Of a stretch of DNA of 64,000 bases, positions 1 through 11,500 are shown in pieces; the stretch's first letter is position 1; each line of letters opens with the position of its first letter. Made by a program: the position numbers and the translations under genes. Source of the stretch: Blastomussa wellsi. Taxonomy: Eukaryota > Cnidaria > Anthozoa > Scleractinia > Plerogyridae. The notes beneath the pieces are model-generated. The model was given only the letters and a program-made list of their open reading frames with translations, had not been told where the DNA came from and searched no databases. The stretch spans positions 29,933,205 through 29,997,204 of the forward strand of contig OX393563.1 in the NCBI GenBank assembly GCA_947652115.1, in the 5' to 3' direction.

Positions 1-598
1 TTTCACGAACTTGTATAAGAATGACAATGGACACCGCTAATCCATGTTATTGTTTTTAGTGTTTACTATCAGTTTTTCTTTTTCAGTTTGAATTTTTATA
101 TCATTAATTTAATCTTTGACTAGCTTTTACCTGCTGCCAATTTATCACTTTTAATTCGCTACGAGAGGGAAAGGAAGTTCTAAAAATATTTTTTTTTTAT
201 CTGAGAATCAGCTTTGGACTTAACCTTGTGAGCGGGAACTGAAACAAAACTTGCCTTTCCATATCAAAGGTTTATTGGCAAACAGTTCTTAGCATTCCCA
301 GGAGCCCCCTGTGGTGGAGATTTGATATCTATTTTACGAAAAGAAAATGCTTCTTGTTTTTATAAATCTTTTTCTATAGGCAGTGATGGAGGAATAAACA
401 AATTTGCCCTAGGTCGTAAAATTTCCGCTAGTGTTTTACAACGTAAATTGTATTCCCTGCTGTGTGTGAGCTTGTGTTTAATAGCAAGAAATTTCTTCGA
501 TCGAACCCGCTGTGAAAAAGCAGCTTGCGTCGCTATGGAGATCGGTGGCCAATTGACATTATCAACCCAGTTGATAAAACCAAATTATACTGTTATAC

Positions 599-643
<45 letters not shown>

Positions 644-730
644 CTATTACTCCTATAAACCCATAGAAAGTGTGCTCTATTGCTTTTATATAATAATTCA
701 GAAGACGCGAGATTTTTCCATGGGTTTACA
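1..730. other. No gene recognised; AT-rich flank with one dispersed repeat copy
   Basis: I see no convincing exon here. Short open frames exist but have no recognisable protein and no good splice context. The only clear structure is a dispersed repeat at about 538-648, whose reverse complement recurs at 22202-22295. This may be an intron or 3' flank of the gene whose last exons appear at 1449-2077. Confidence 0.5.
538..648 (+). repeat. Dispersed repeat, copy 1 of 2 (inverted relative to copy at 22202-22295)
   Basis: Reading this stretch in reverse complement gives the same order of words as 22202-22295: a GGGGGTAAGTTTCTAAAG start, an AACTGTGGTG block, then AGTATAACA, AATTTGGTTTTATCAAC and TTGGCCACC. 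Copy 1 carries about 10 extra bases after the GTGGTG block. The family is unknown to me. Copy 2 continues into a further block (about 22296-22345) containing GACGTTTCGAGCGTTAGCCC. Confidence 0.7.
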
Positions 731-1190
731 GGTGTCACAGTGATATGTGTATCCCCGTGATATGTGTATCATACACATATCACTAGTGATATGTGTATCC
801 CATCCAATATGGGGGCCAGCGATATGTGTATCCCCCACCCCCCTCCCCTCTAAAAAGTAAACAATGCTTGGTACGAATGACGGGCAGGAAGATGGCTCCA
901 TATCCTGAGTGAAAACAATAAAACAAAACAACAGGAACAATTCCCCTAGCCCCTTCAACAATAGAATGACAGTAGAATTACAAGCTTACGAGAGCTGCTA
1001 CACTACCGTCTACTACAAACGAGAGGGTTCATTTCAAAAGGCCTATTACGTAGCTTCAGTGATTTATGTACCGCCACCGGGGGATACACATATCACGGGG
1101 ATACACAAATCACGGGGATACACATATCACGGGGATACACATATCACGGGGATACACATATCACGGGGATACACATATCACTGTGACACC
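731..1190. mobile_element. MITE-like element with terminal and subterminal tandem inverted repeats
   Basis: The two ends are inverted copies of each other, both starting GGTGTCACAGTGATATGTGT when read inward. Just inside each end lies a tandem array of a 16-18 bp unit (GTGATATGTGTATCCC): several imperfect copies on the left at about 740-830, and a tidier array in the opposite orientation at about 1079-1180. Beyond both ends an outward GGTTTA/TAAACC pair may belong to the element. No clear target duplication was seen. The short open frames across it are repeat artefacts. Non-autonomous DNA transposon is the best guess. Confidence 0.6.
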
Positions 1191-1270
1191 GGCACCGGCA
1201 CAATAAACCATAGAGCGCGCGCATTGATTTTGGTATTATATATATAAACTCACATAAAGCGGGCTGCAAA

Positions 1271-1329
1271 GCCGCGAGAAAAATGGGAAGGACAGTCTGT
1301 GCGCGCCTCTTCCCCATTCTTCTCGCGCC
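1271..1329. repeat. Short imperfect inverted repeat
   Basis: The left arm GCCGCGAGAAAAATGGGAAG pairs with the right arm CTTCCCCATTCTTCTCGCGC with one or two mismatches, around a GC-rich centre. It is probably a small foldback repeat. No function can be assigned. Confidence 0.5.
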
Positions 1330-1448
1330 TTTTTGGTTATTATTTTATTCGCGCGAGAAAATCTAAACGATTTTTTACTGTGTTAATTAAAGAAACATGT
1401 TTACCTGCTATGAATAGAGAACTAATCGTTATTAAAATATACCAACAG

Positions 1449-2077
1449 GTATCAATCTACAAGAAACACGAGTGAAACAAGCCAGGAATAAAACCAGTAC
1501 CAGTCCCCCAAGCGCAGCTAAATGTGCCAGTCGTAAGCCTGGTAAAGAATCGACCTCACAAGTGAGGCGACGAATAGCAAGACAGCTTGCTCCATTAGAG
1601 AAACAACAGGTAGAAAACACGCTGTTTTGCTAGCTCACAGGGAACTGAAATTGCACTTTTGCAAGCCCACTCCAAGGCCGCTTTCAAGGATCATTTCATC
1701 ACGGTCCGCTCATCGATTTTTCCAGTGGACTTCCTACGTTTTAGGCAAATATACAGCCAGAATTTTTCAGACCATGATATATGATTTTTCCAATTTTGTT
1801 TTAGACCTGACCTCGAAAAATCTCAGCTAATCATCACACCGTACTTATTTTTTCCTAAAACCACTAGATCAAATTATATTGCACAGACTACGCCAAATAT
1901 AAAGAAGAAGTGAAAACTGCAAAGGACCGCAAACGAGACCTAATCAAGAGACCTAATCAGCCAAAATCAGTTTGTACGCCAAGTATACCTAATTTAAGAA
2001 CAAACCGGTCAATGCCTTCCCCCTTTGAAGATCAAAAAGATTCAAAACTGAAAAATAGTAATATACTCCCGGGTTGA
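1449..2077 (+). CDS. Putative last two coding exons of an unidentified upstream gene (5' part outside window or unrecognised)
   Basis: Two open segments look like exons 1449-1609 and 1868-2077. The first follows an ACCAACAG acceptor and would be entered in phase 1. It ends in phase 0 at a CAG|GTAG donor. The second follows a T-rich tract and CACTAG, enters in phase 0 and ends at TGA 2075-2077. Together they encode about 122 basic residues, including RRRIARQLAPLEKQQ and later KEEVKTAKDRKRDLIKRP, a composition typical of real protein and unlike the repeats around it. I do not recognise the family and found no upstream exon. The evidence is phase and composition only, so this may be a decayed gene or a false model. 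The next gene begins about 480 bp downstream on the same strand. Confidence 0.4.
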
Positions 2078-2554
2078 TACGACCCCTTTCCTACATCAGC
2101 TCTGGAAAGCACTATTCATTGTAATTTCGTCACACCCGAGGGACAAATTCCCAAGTAACCATAAATAACGATACTTCGAGAGGTAGCAACTTCAGCCTCA
2201 GCTGGCTTTCATGTGGGTCCTCATAACTCCATTTTGCACAGCTAGCTAAAAGCATGAACCGTGCAATCGTTTTCTAGCATTGCGGGTGGAAATGCCCATC
2301 ACATCCCAGCGGCCCAGCCAAACCTCGTGCGCGAAAAAAAGACATTTCTGGCGAAGCTATTTGCTCACGTTATCAGCATGCACTATTGGATTTTGTACGC
2401 ATTTATTTATGCTTTACAGCAATTGTCTGGTTCTGCTAGCTATGTTATATTTATAAATTCCGCCATTGGCCATTCAAGCTAAAGTAAAGCTTCTGCACCT
2501 CCGTTTGAATCTTACAGTAGGCATTTCAAATATTGTTGCAACAAACAGGTCTTT
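2078..2554 (+). promoter_or_regulatory. Intergenic stretch, presumed promoter and 5' UTR of the coiled-coil gene
   Basis: There is no gene here apart from short chance frames. The ATG at 2555 lies in the context CTTTATGG. No TATA box or other strong promoter word is obvious, so the transcription start cannot be placed. Confidence 0.3.
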
Positions 2555-5500
2555 ATGGACGAGAAAGAGCCGCGCAATGAAACCTCGGCCAGTGACTCGG
2601 TAAGGACAGGTGAAATTACACCAGATTTTGAGTGCAACATTGCACCGGAAGACAGAGATCTCTTGACAGGAGCGGAATCAAACATCAGCGGCAGTGAGTT
2701 TGAAGACGACTTTGAGCGGCATTCAATTTCCAGCGACGAGCAGGCAATGCCAAATGTACCCCCATGGTTGAGAGGAGCTGTCAAGTAAGAACTACTCACT
2801 TAAACTGTCAGCTAAATCAGTAGAGGAATCTCGACACGCGCACAAAAATACACTTGATGTGTTTTACATGATGTCAACGTTACCATCAAAGCTCTTTAGC
2901 ATAAAAAATGGTTATGGCTCCTGACTCGGCTAATTTTGCTCTATTGCGTGAATGAAAATAGGGTCGAACATTGTGATTCAACTTCTGCATCTAGCATTGT
3001 GCGGAGAAGTCACGCACAACAATTTTAGGGCTGGATAGATACAGGCCATCAGATCTAGAACGTCAAAACACTAATTATTTCCATCAGCACAAACTCGTTA
3101 TGTTCCAGCTTTCGTTTTGGGACCTTATTTGGCACTTAACAGAATTAAAAGATCAGTCGGTATTGCGAATCCTCCCCCCCCCCCACCACCCCCAACCACC
3201 ACTACAGAAAGCTACCGAAGTCTCCGCGGGAGCTCTCACTGTTGGTTTCCTTCTGCCGTGTTTTTCCTTACCACTATTATTCATCTGTTCTTTTATTCGA
3301 AGGAATCTTAACTTGATATTTGTTGCTCTTGTCTTAATTAATAATTATGACGTTTCGTAATCTTTGTCATTGTAATTATATTAATTAACTATTTTATCTT
3401 TGCTCCACCCAACTCGATTAGCCTTGCTAAATTTGGGTGGACAAACCTTTCACTGTAACTAGTATTGTATATAATAAACGTTGTTGTTGTTGTTGTTGCA
3501 GGGAGCGCAGACTTCAAGAACAGAAAGCGGCGAAATCTGCCGAAGATGAAAAGTAAGTCTCATTGTTTTTAAGGAGTCTTGTTCACATTATACACTTCTT
3601 ATTTTATTTCCAATTTTTCAATCTACTTATGGTTTAGAAATGCGCCAAAAGATGCAACTGCGGTGCTAGGCGAACCTGGAGATGTCCATAAAATCATCCA
3701 CGAAGGTTCAACTGCTAACTCATACCCACCCCCAAAAGATATCTGCACTGACTTCATTGCGGACGAGTTGGAGAAAATAATTGCAGACCTAAGTGTCATG
3801 AATGGCGACATGACAGACAAGGAGCACGCTGATGCAATGGCACCTTTGCTGTTGCTACGCGACGAGGCCAGGTAGTTAAGTATACCTAGATGCAAAGAAG
3901 TCCAACTGGATTGGAAATGACGTTCATTTTTTTATTCGATGAATAGGTTATTAGCTAGAGATATGATAACTGCAGAGTAAAGGCGAGATCTAATTCTCAT
4001 GCATTTCTGAAACTTTTAAGATGTTTTTATTTACTTTACTGTATGACTCAGAGCTCTGCCATTAAGACCTGCTGAACGAGGTTGAGCAAAATATCGTGAA
4101 TCATCAGTTGCGAAGTTAGAACAAATCAATTATGCGCTGCCGTTGGCTGAAACAAGTTAGAATCTGGCAACTCACTATATTTTGCGATAACTGATTTCAA
4201 TATGATCCGAATCTCTGTATTCAGTTCCCACAGCCCCCTTTTCTTTTAGTAAGCACAGAGAACGTGGACTCTGGACAGTTGCGATTTTTGAACACGTGCA
4301 AAATTCTCATTTTCGATTGTCAGCCAATCAGATTTGAACAGAAGTCTGGAACTGGCTGCTGGTGCTCAACAAAAGAGGGGTGTTGGCTCTGGTGACGGGA
4401 TTGCTCCAGTAGAAATTCAGATCGCTCTCCAACTTTTGTTAACAATGATGGCCCTTATTTGTAGGAACGTATCTGCAGATCATGTGGTGGGCTCTATAGC
4501 TTGGACAATAAATATGGTTAACTTATTTAACGATAGACCCTCCCCCTTGCTTAATTTTGGACCTGTTCGGTCCGCACCAATTCTATTCCGTCACCGCACT
4601 GAGGGCTCACGTGAGATAGCATTGCGCCTGCGCGAACTCAGTGTGTTGCCGCCTTTGGAGCGAACGGACGTTTGGTTTTTCAACACGCCGAGAATTTTAG
4701 TTTTAAGCGATAATTCGCTAAAAATGCCCGAGACCTCGGATAAATCTGAGCGTAAGGGCGAGAAAGACAACTTAAAAAGGAAAAGTAGTGGCTCTAGAAG
4801 CGAACACATTGAAGCAAATGTTAGAATCATCGAAAGAGATGATGGCGCCGATGGCGCCAAAACTGACTCACATGGTTTACAAGAGCTGGCCGCTACGCTG
4901 AGACAGGGTTTCACCCAGATGTCTCAAGATTTATCCAAGACTATTGCTGAGTCGTTCAAACAGTTTCAGTCAGACTTTGAAGTACAATATGTTGACACGG
5001 AGGAAGAACAGGAGGCAAAATCTGCCGAGAATGACCACGAGGTCAGCGAAGAGCCCTCCACGAAGAAGAAGCGAGATGACAAAACTACGAGCTTAGAAGA
5101 AGCTGTGACAAAGCTGGCTGACTCAGCCGGGGCTCACAACATGCCTTCTAATGAAGGAAAATTTGAGGTACTTAACAGCTTGAAACAAGAGCTGAAGAAA
5201 GAGGAGACGGGCCCAAGTGTAAACACAGAGCTGGCGAATGTAGTGAATGCCATGCTCAAAGAAGGGCTGCCTGAAGAGAAACTTCAGGAAAAGTTGAACA
5301 AGTATCACAGACCAGAGAACTGTGAATTCTTGACAAAAGTACGAGTCAATCAACCAGTATGGGACCACCTTACTCCAACAGTCCGGTCCCAAGATGTTAG
5401 ACTGCAAAAGGTGCAGACATCCATCTTCAAAGGAATGTGCGCGTTGACAAATATGATCGACAAACTCCTTGAGCACTTGTCGTCACTCCCAGCGGGAAAC

Positions 5501-8500
5501 GACCTTCTTCAAAAGTCAACAGATGCACTTACATTATTCGCTAATGCAAACAGTGAACTCAATCAAAGACGAAGGGAATTTATTAAACCGGATTTACACG
5601 AGGAATACAAACATCTTTGCTCCTCGTCGGTTCCGATCACTGACCAATTGTTTGGCAATGATCTCCCGAAACAAGTGAAAGAATTGACTGAGGTCAATCG
5701 AGTGGGAAAGAAAGTCTCCACACACAGTGGTCGATCAACGAACAAGCCTGATTATCACAGGCACAACTTTTACGCACATAGCCGCGGACGCTCAGGAAAC
5801 CAACATTATAGGAAGCCTTTTTTAGGCTCGTGGAGAAACGAACACAAACATCCTCCGAACTTCAAGAGGAAGAAGGAGGGGAAATCAAAATGAATCAGAC
5901 TGCTAACAACGTTGAGGTACGAAACGTGTTAGAGCAATCTATTAAAATTACAGGTGGAAGACTGAAACAATTTACCTCTCAGTGGCAATGCATAACCTCA
6001 GATCCTTTCATACTTAATAGTGTGAAAAATTATAACATTGAGTTTGAAAATGGAGAGCCAATGCAGTTTATGCCACCAAAAGAAATAAATTTTACAAAAC
6101 CAGAGCAGGAGGTCATTGACAATGAAATTGATAAACTGCTGACCAAAGGTGTGATTTCAGAAACCACACATTGCCCTGGTGAATATATTTCTACTATATT
6201 CGTACGCCCTAAGAAAGATGGAGGGTTTAGATTAATTTTAAATTTGAAGAATTTGAATGAACATGTGGAGTATCAACATTTTAAGATGGATACCTTACAA
6301 TCAGCAATAAGGCTTATGACTCCAAACTGTTATATGGCCTCAGTAGAGCTGCGTGACGCATACTACTCAGTGCCAATTCACAAAGATGACCAAAAATATC
6401 TGAGGTTTTGCTGGAAAGGTAGATTGTTTCAGTTTACATGTCTACCAAATGGTCTGGCTTGTGCACCCCGACTCTTCACAAAAATCCTTAAGCCAGTGTA
6501 TGCTACGCTGCGCCAGAAGAGTCACCTAAATGTAGGCTATATTGATGACTCTTATTTACAAGGGGAGAGTGTGGAGGACTGCCAAGCCAATATTAATGAT
6601 ACCTGTGACTTATTTTCAACATTGGGTTTTATCCTACATCCTGATAAGTCGGTCTTACAGCCAGTTCAAGTCCTTACATTTCTGGGATTTGTCTTGGATT
6701 CAGTTAATATGACTGTCTCCTTAACACAGGAAAAAATCCAGCGCATAAGGGAAAGATGCAAGAAAATGATGGAGCTGGTTGAGCTCCCAATCCAGGAACT
6801 AGCTAGCTTTATAGGGCTTTTAGTGTCAAGTTTTCCTGGGATCTTATATGGACCACTGTATTATAGACAACTTGGGAGGGATAAAACTACAGCCTTAAGA
6901 CAAAACTATGGCAATTATAATGCTCAAATGAGATTATCCCAAGAAAGCTTTTCAGAGATAAAGTGGTGGTATGATAACATACAGACCAATAACTACCCCA
7001 TATTATTGCCTAATTCAAAGGTTGATGTAATAATTTACACCGATGCATCAACTAAAGGATGGAGAGCTGTCAAAGAGACAGAGAAAATAGGAGGTAGATG
7101 GTCAGAGGAAGAAGCAAAATATCACATTAATTGTCCGGAGCTGTTAGCTGCAATTTTTGGACTTAAGGCATTTTGCAAAAATGAGCAAGGCATTCACGTT
7201 AAGATTTACTCTGATAACTCTACAACTGTGAACTATATTAATGCTATGGGAGGTGTACATTCTAGGGAATGTCACACTATTGCTAAAGATACTTGGCAGT
7301 GGTGCATAGAAAAACAAATATGGTTAACAGCTGCTCATATCCCAGGGACAAAAAATGTTGAGGCAGATCGGGAATCACGCGTTTTCTCAGACAACAAGGA
7401 ATGGATGATAAGATCTGATATTTTCCAACAGATCACAGATATCTGGGGGGAGCCCTCCATAGATCTCTTTGCATCCAGACTAAATCATCAGGTTCCATGC
7501 TATGTATCCTGGAAACCTGACCCAGGGGCAGCCATTATTGATGCATTTTCTGTAACATGGGATAAACACTTGTTCCATGCTTTCCCTCCTTTCAGTTTAA
7601 TTGCAAGATGCCTACAGAAAATACAAACCGATTGTGCAGAGGGATTGATGATAGTTCCAATGTGGCCAACCCAGAGTTGGTATCCCAAACTTCTTCGCAT
7701 GTTAGTGGCTGTTCCAAGAGTGTTACCACAACAACAAACTGCCTTACAAATGCCGGGGATGCCACAAGAAGTCCACCCCCTATTCAGGAAAATGGTTCTG
7801 ATTGCATGCAGATTGTCCGGCAGTCCTATGAGACACAAGGAATTTCTCAAAAGGCAACCTCCATCATCTTACAGTCCTGGAGGAAAGGAACTACAAAGCA
7901 ATATTCATCTTACATCAAAAGATGGACTACATATTGTCATAAAAAACAGATTGATCCAGTTTCTGCCACTGTCCCCCAGGCACTAGACTTTTTAGTGGAG
8001 CTATTTGAGTCAGGCATCGGTTACAGTGGTATTAACACTGCAAGGTCTGCTCTGTCCAGTGTCTTAAAGCCTGTGGACGGGATGACTTTTGGAGCACAAG
8101 AGAGTGTTAAGAGGTTCTTAAAAGGAGTTTACGAAGCAAGACCCTCCAACCCAAGATATACTGAGACATGGGATGTGAGCAAGGTTCTGAACTATCTTAA
8201 GACAATCTCTATTACAGACTGCTCACTAAAGGACCTGACTTTAAAATTAGTCACTTAAATGTCATTAGTATCAGCTCAACGGGGGCAGACAATTCACTAC
8301 TTGTCTTTGGAGGACATGGTTGTTTCAGAAACTACTGTGACTTTTATTATCTCCAGGCCTATTAAACAGTCTAAGCCAAGGTCGAAACCCACTGTTGTTA
8401 AGTTTGTAGCTTACCCGGACAACCCTAACATTTGTGTTGTCACTACCTTGAAGGCATATCTTGATCGTACCTCTTCTTTACGTGGAGGTGCACAACAATT

Positions 8501-11500
8501 GTTTATTAGTCATTACAAGCCATTTAAACCAGTTTCCCGGGACACCATCAGTAGATGGGTCAAAGCTGTAATGCATAAGTCAGGAATTGATGTAAACCTT
8601 TTCAAGCCCCACAGTACTAGGGCTGCCGCAACATCTAAGGCTCTGTTGAAATCTGTACCATTAGAGCACATCTTATCAGTTGCAGGATGGAGCTCATCTG
8701 ACACTTTTGCAAAGTTTTATAGCAAGCCTGTTATCAACACAGATAGCTTTTCTAACGTTTTGTTACAAGAGTAAGTTAATAAACTGGTTTTGACCAATCT
8801 GAGTTGCTTGGTTGGTCATTACTCTGTTCATGTGTGCAGTGGGCTTTGAAGTCTCACGTGAGCCCTCAGTGCGGTGACGGAATAGAATTGGAAAATTAAA
8901 CGAGACTTACCTGTAAGTTGAAGTTTGATTGAAATTCTATCCGTCACCAAGCGCTGAGGGATTACGTGCCCTCCCTTTTAAGGCCCTCCCATTTTGCTGG
9001 TCAGGGTTTTCTTTCCCCTGCACACATGGCAAGTGCTTTAAAAACTGAGTTCGCGCAGGCGCAATGCTATCTCACGTAATCCCTCAGCGCTTGGTGACGG
9101 ATAGAATTTCAATCAAACTTCAACTTACAGGTAAGTCTCGTTTAATTTTCCAATTATTGGAAGAAAGAAAATATATTGAATTCAAACTGCATGCAGTAAC
9201 ACTCTGTTATGTTGTACGTAAAGTGGACCAATTTGTGTTATTTGTATGCAGGGAAAGAGAAGCTATGAAAGATAACGTCGTAAAAGTTAATTCCATCATT
9301 ACAAGTTCTACCAATAACGTTGGAAATCCAGACAAAATGGACGAAAACGCAGCAAGCGAGGAAGAGTTCGATTGTAGCTCCGTGACTGTGTCGAGCGAAG
9401 GGGAAAGAAAAATTGCTGCACTGGATGAAAAATCAAGACGCCTTAAAGCACAGTTTGCTGAGGAAAACAGACTCGCGATCGAATCCATGGACAAGATACG
9501 GGAAGAGATCAAACAGAGTCAGGAAAGGGAAGACTCCATAACTAATGAAATGAAGGAGATGAGACAGAGACAGGAAGAAATTAAAGAAGACCTGAAACGT
9601 CTAGACGACATTTCCAAAGCACGGGAGCGCGATGAGAAAAAATGGAGAGAGAAGATCGATAAGAAAAAGAAGAAGATCGCGCACAGACTGGAGAAGGTTC
9701 GGGCCGATGGGCTAAAGTATCAACAGGAGATTGAAGCTGAAAACGAGAACACAGAAAAACAGGTCAACCCTGTTGCCAAGAATATAACAGAGGGTCAAGA
9801 GGATAACGAATGCAAAGATGCTGCTACCGACGGAACCAAAAGTTGTTCAAATGAAGACACCACCAATCAAATTTTATATGAGCCCCATGAGGTTAAAGAA
9901 TATAGCAGCGTGAAACAACTGGAAAAGAAGCGAAAAGAACTGAGGCGTCTAGAGAAAATGGAGAAAAAGGCCATCAAAAGAGAAAAGTTGGAACGAAGGG
10001 AACGGAAAAAGATCGAGAAAGAAAAAAGAAAAGTTGCTCGTAAACTTGAAAAACTGAGTGCTAAGAAGTCAGCAGTACCTGAAAAAAATCTCGAGTCCTC
10101 CGAGTGTACCAACAATCAACCTACAGGCGTTTCCAGTGCTTTAAAGCAAGGAAATTCTGATGAGCAACAAAATATCAATCAGACTGAAAATATTCAAATC
10201 AATGCGTCTTGCGATGGTGGGGAAATAGAACAGCACCCTTCAAAAGAAACATGTGATCAAGATCCAGCAGAAGGACATTCGTCGCTACACTCTCGTGTGG
10301 TCCCGTCTTGTGTTACCAGTGAGGAAAACATTACACTTGGAATTCAACAATTTGAAACATCTGTGGACGTTGCGGAGACACCCGTTTTGTACAGCAACAC
10401 TGCTGAAGTCGAAGTTCCAAAACGTTTTCCAGAAGTGACCGAGACTGTAAAACAAAGATCATTAAAATTTGAAAACGATAATGACCTGGAGGTGCGTGCT
10501 GATGATTCTGTTGAAGGGCAATTGGAAAATAAACCATCAAGCGAATCGGTTAAAGAGAAATCAAATGCATCCAATCATCTAGATGAACAGCAAATTTGTA
10601 TCGTTGATGACAAGCAAATGGAACATGAAGATGCCTGGGATGACATTGAGATAGAATGCTTCGAGAAAGATGATACGTTGCAAGACGTATCGGTAGAACT
10701 CTTCAGCATTGAGGAAGAGTTAGATATCCAACCACAGAACAACCTCCATGTAGAAGGTGGGCCTGTAGAAAAGCATGTTCTAACACATGACTGGGCGGAA
10801 ATTCCAGTTGGTACGGGCTATGACGAAGCATATTCACAAGAAAAGATTGCTGAAGACACCAAGGAACCTACCAGCGAGCAATGTGTTAAAGAGATCATGG
10901 ATACCTGTTCATCAGAAAGGGAGGTTTCACGAGGCTCTGGCGAGGCCAGTGTAAAAATCGAAAGTCAGCCTGGCTTCTTCATAACAAATACACCGGGGTC
11001 AGCTGTAGAAGACGTAGACGTGATGTATGTGTCCAAGTCGATGCCTGAAGACGGAATCTGTTCTGTCAACCAAGCCGAAATGGAGACAAAAACGAACGAT
11101 TTCGATCCTCTTGGTGGCTGCGGTGATCGTGACGACCCTGTGCAGTGCCAAAGTTATGAGAAAATACGCGTTGATGATACAGAAGTATCGACGTGTCTCA
11201 AAGACAGTCATTCGCAACAAGGAATTCCAAATTCAGATTGCAGTGATGTTATTGAAGAATGTGTAGACAATGACTATGATGGTACCATTGAAAAGATATT
11301 GGAGAGCGAAGAAAGCTACTGCGAAGAAGATGCCAATCGTATAAGACCCAGTAGCCCTGTAATCAACAAACTTTCTCCATTAGTTCGAAAAGCGTCTGGT
11401 AGGTTTACACCCACTGGGCTACAGCCGTTTTTCCACTCGCCTGAAATTGCAGAGGGTGATCCAATATTTGAAGACATGGAGTTGTCAATGGATGAAGTAG

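Larger units (their letters stand above)
4577..9155 (+). mobile_element. DIRS-like tyrosine-recombinase retrotransposon, structurally complete
   Basis: The element has three overlapping frames: gag-like (4724-5893), RT/RNase H plus a methyltransferase-like region (5890-7986), and tyrosine recombinase (7608-8774, interrupted by one stop). It has inverted terminal repeats (left from 4577, right ending 9155) and an internal complementary region (8852-8968) that equals the joined ends in reverse complement. Both ends carry the hexamer CCAATT (4577-4582 and 9150-9155). No target duplication is present, as expected for integration of a circle by a tyrosine recombinase. It lies in intron 3 of the coiled-coil gene in the same orientation. 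The agreement between ends and internal region is essentially perfect by eye, which points to a recent insertion. Confidence 0.9.

Noticed and set aside
322..743. Short + strand open frames as possible genes
   Set aside because: They run across a dispersed repeat, have no family resemblance and no splice support.
909..1247. Open frame with repeated GDTHITGIH peptide
   Set aside because: It is a translation of the MITE's minisatellite array.
4334..4723. N-terminal extension of DIRS ORF1 upstream of 4724
   Set aside because: It crosses the left end of the element (4577) into host intron and lacks an ATG at its start.
9064..9251. Native start of the giant protein at ATG 9064
   Set aside because: The ATG lies in the DIRS terminal repeat, while exons 1-3 splice into 9252 in matching phase. 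Kept only as a possible alternative start.
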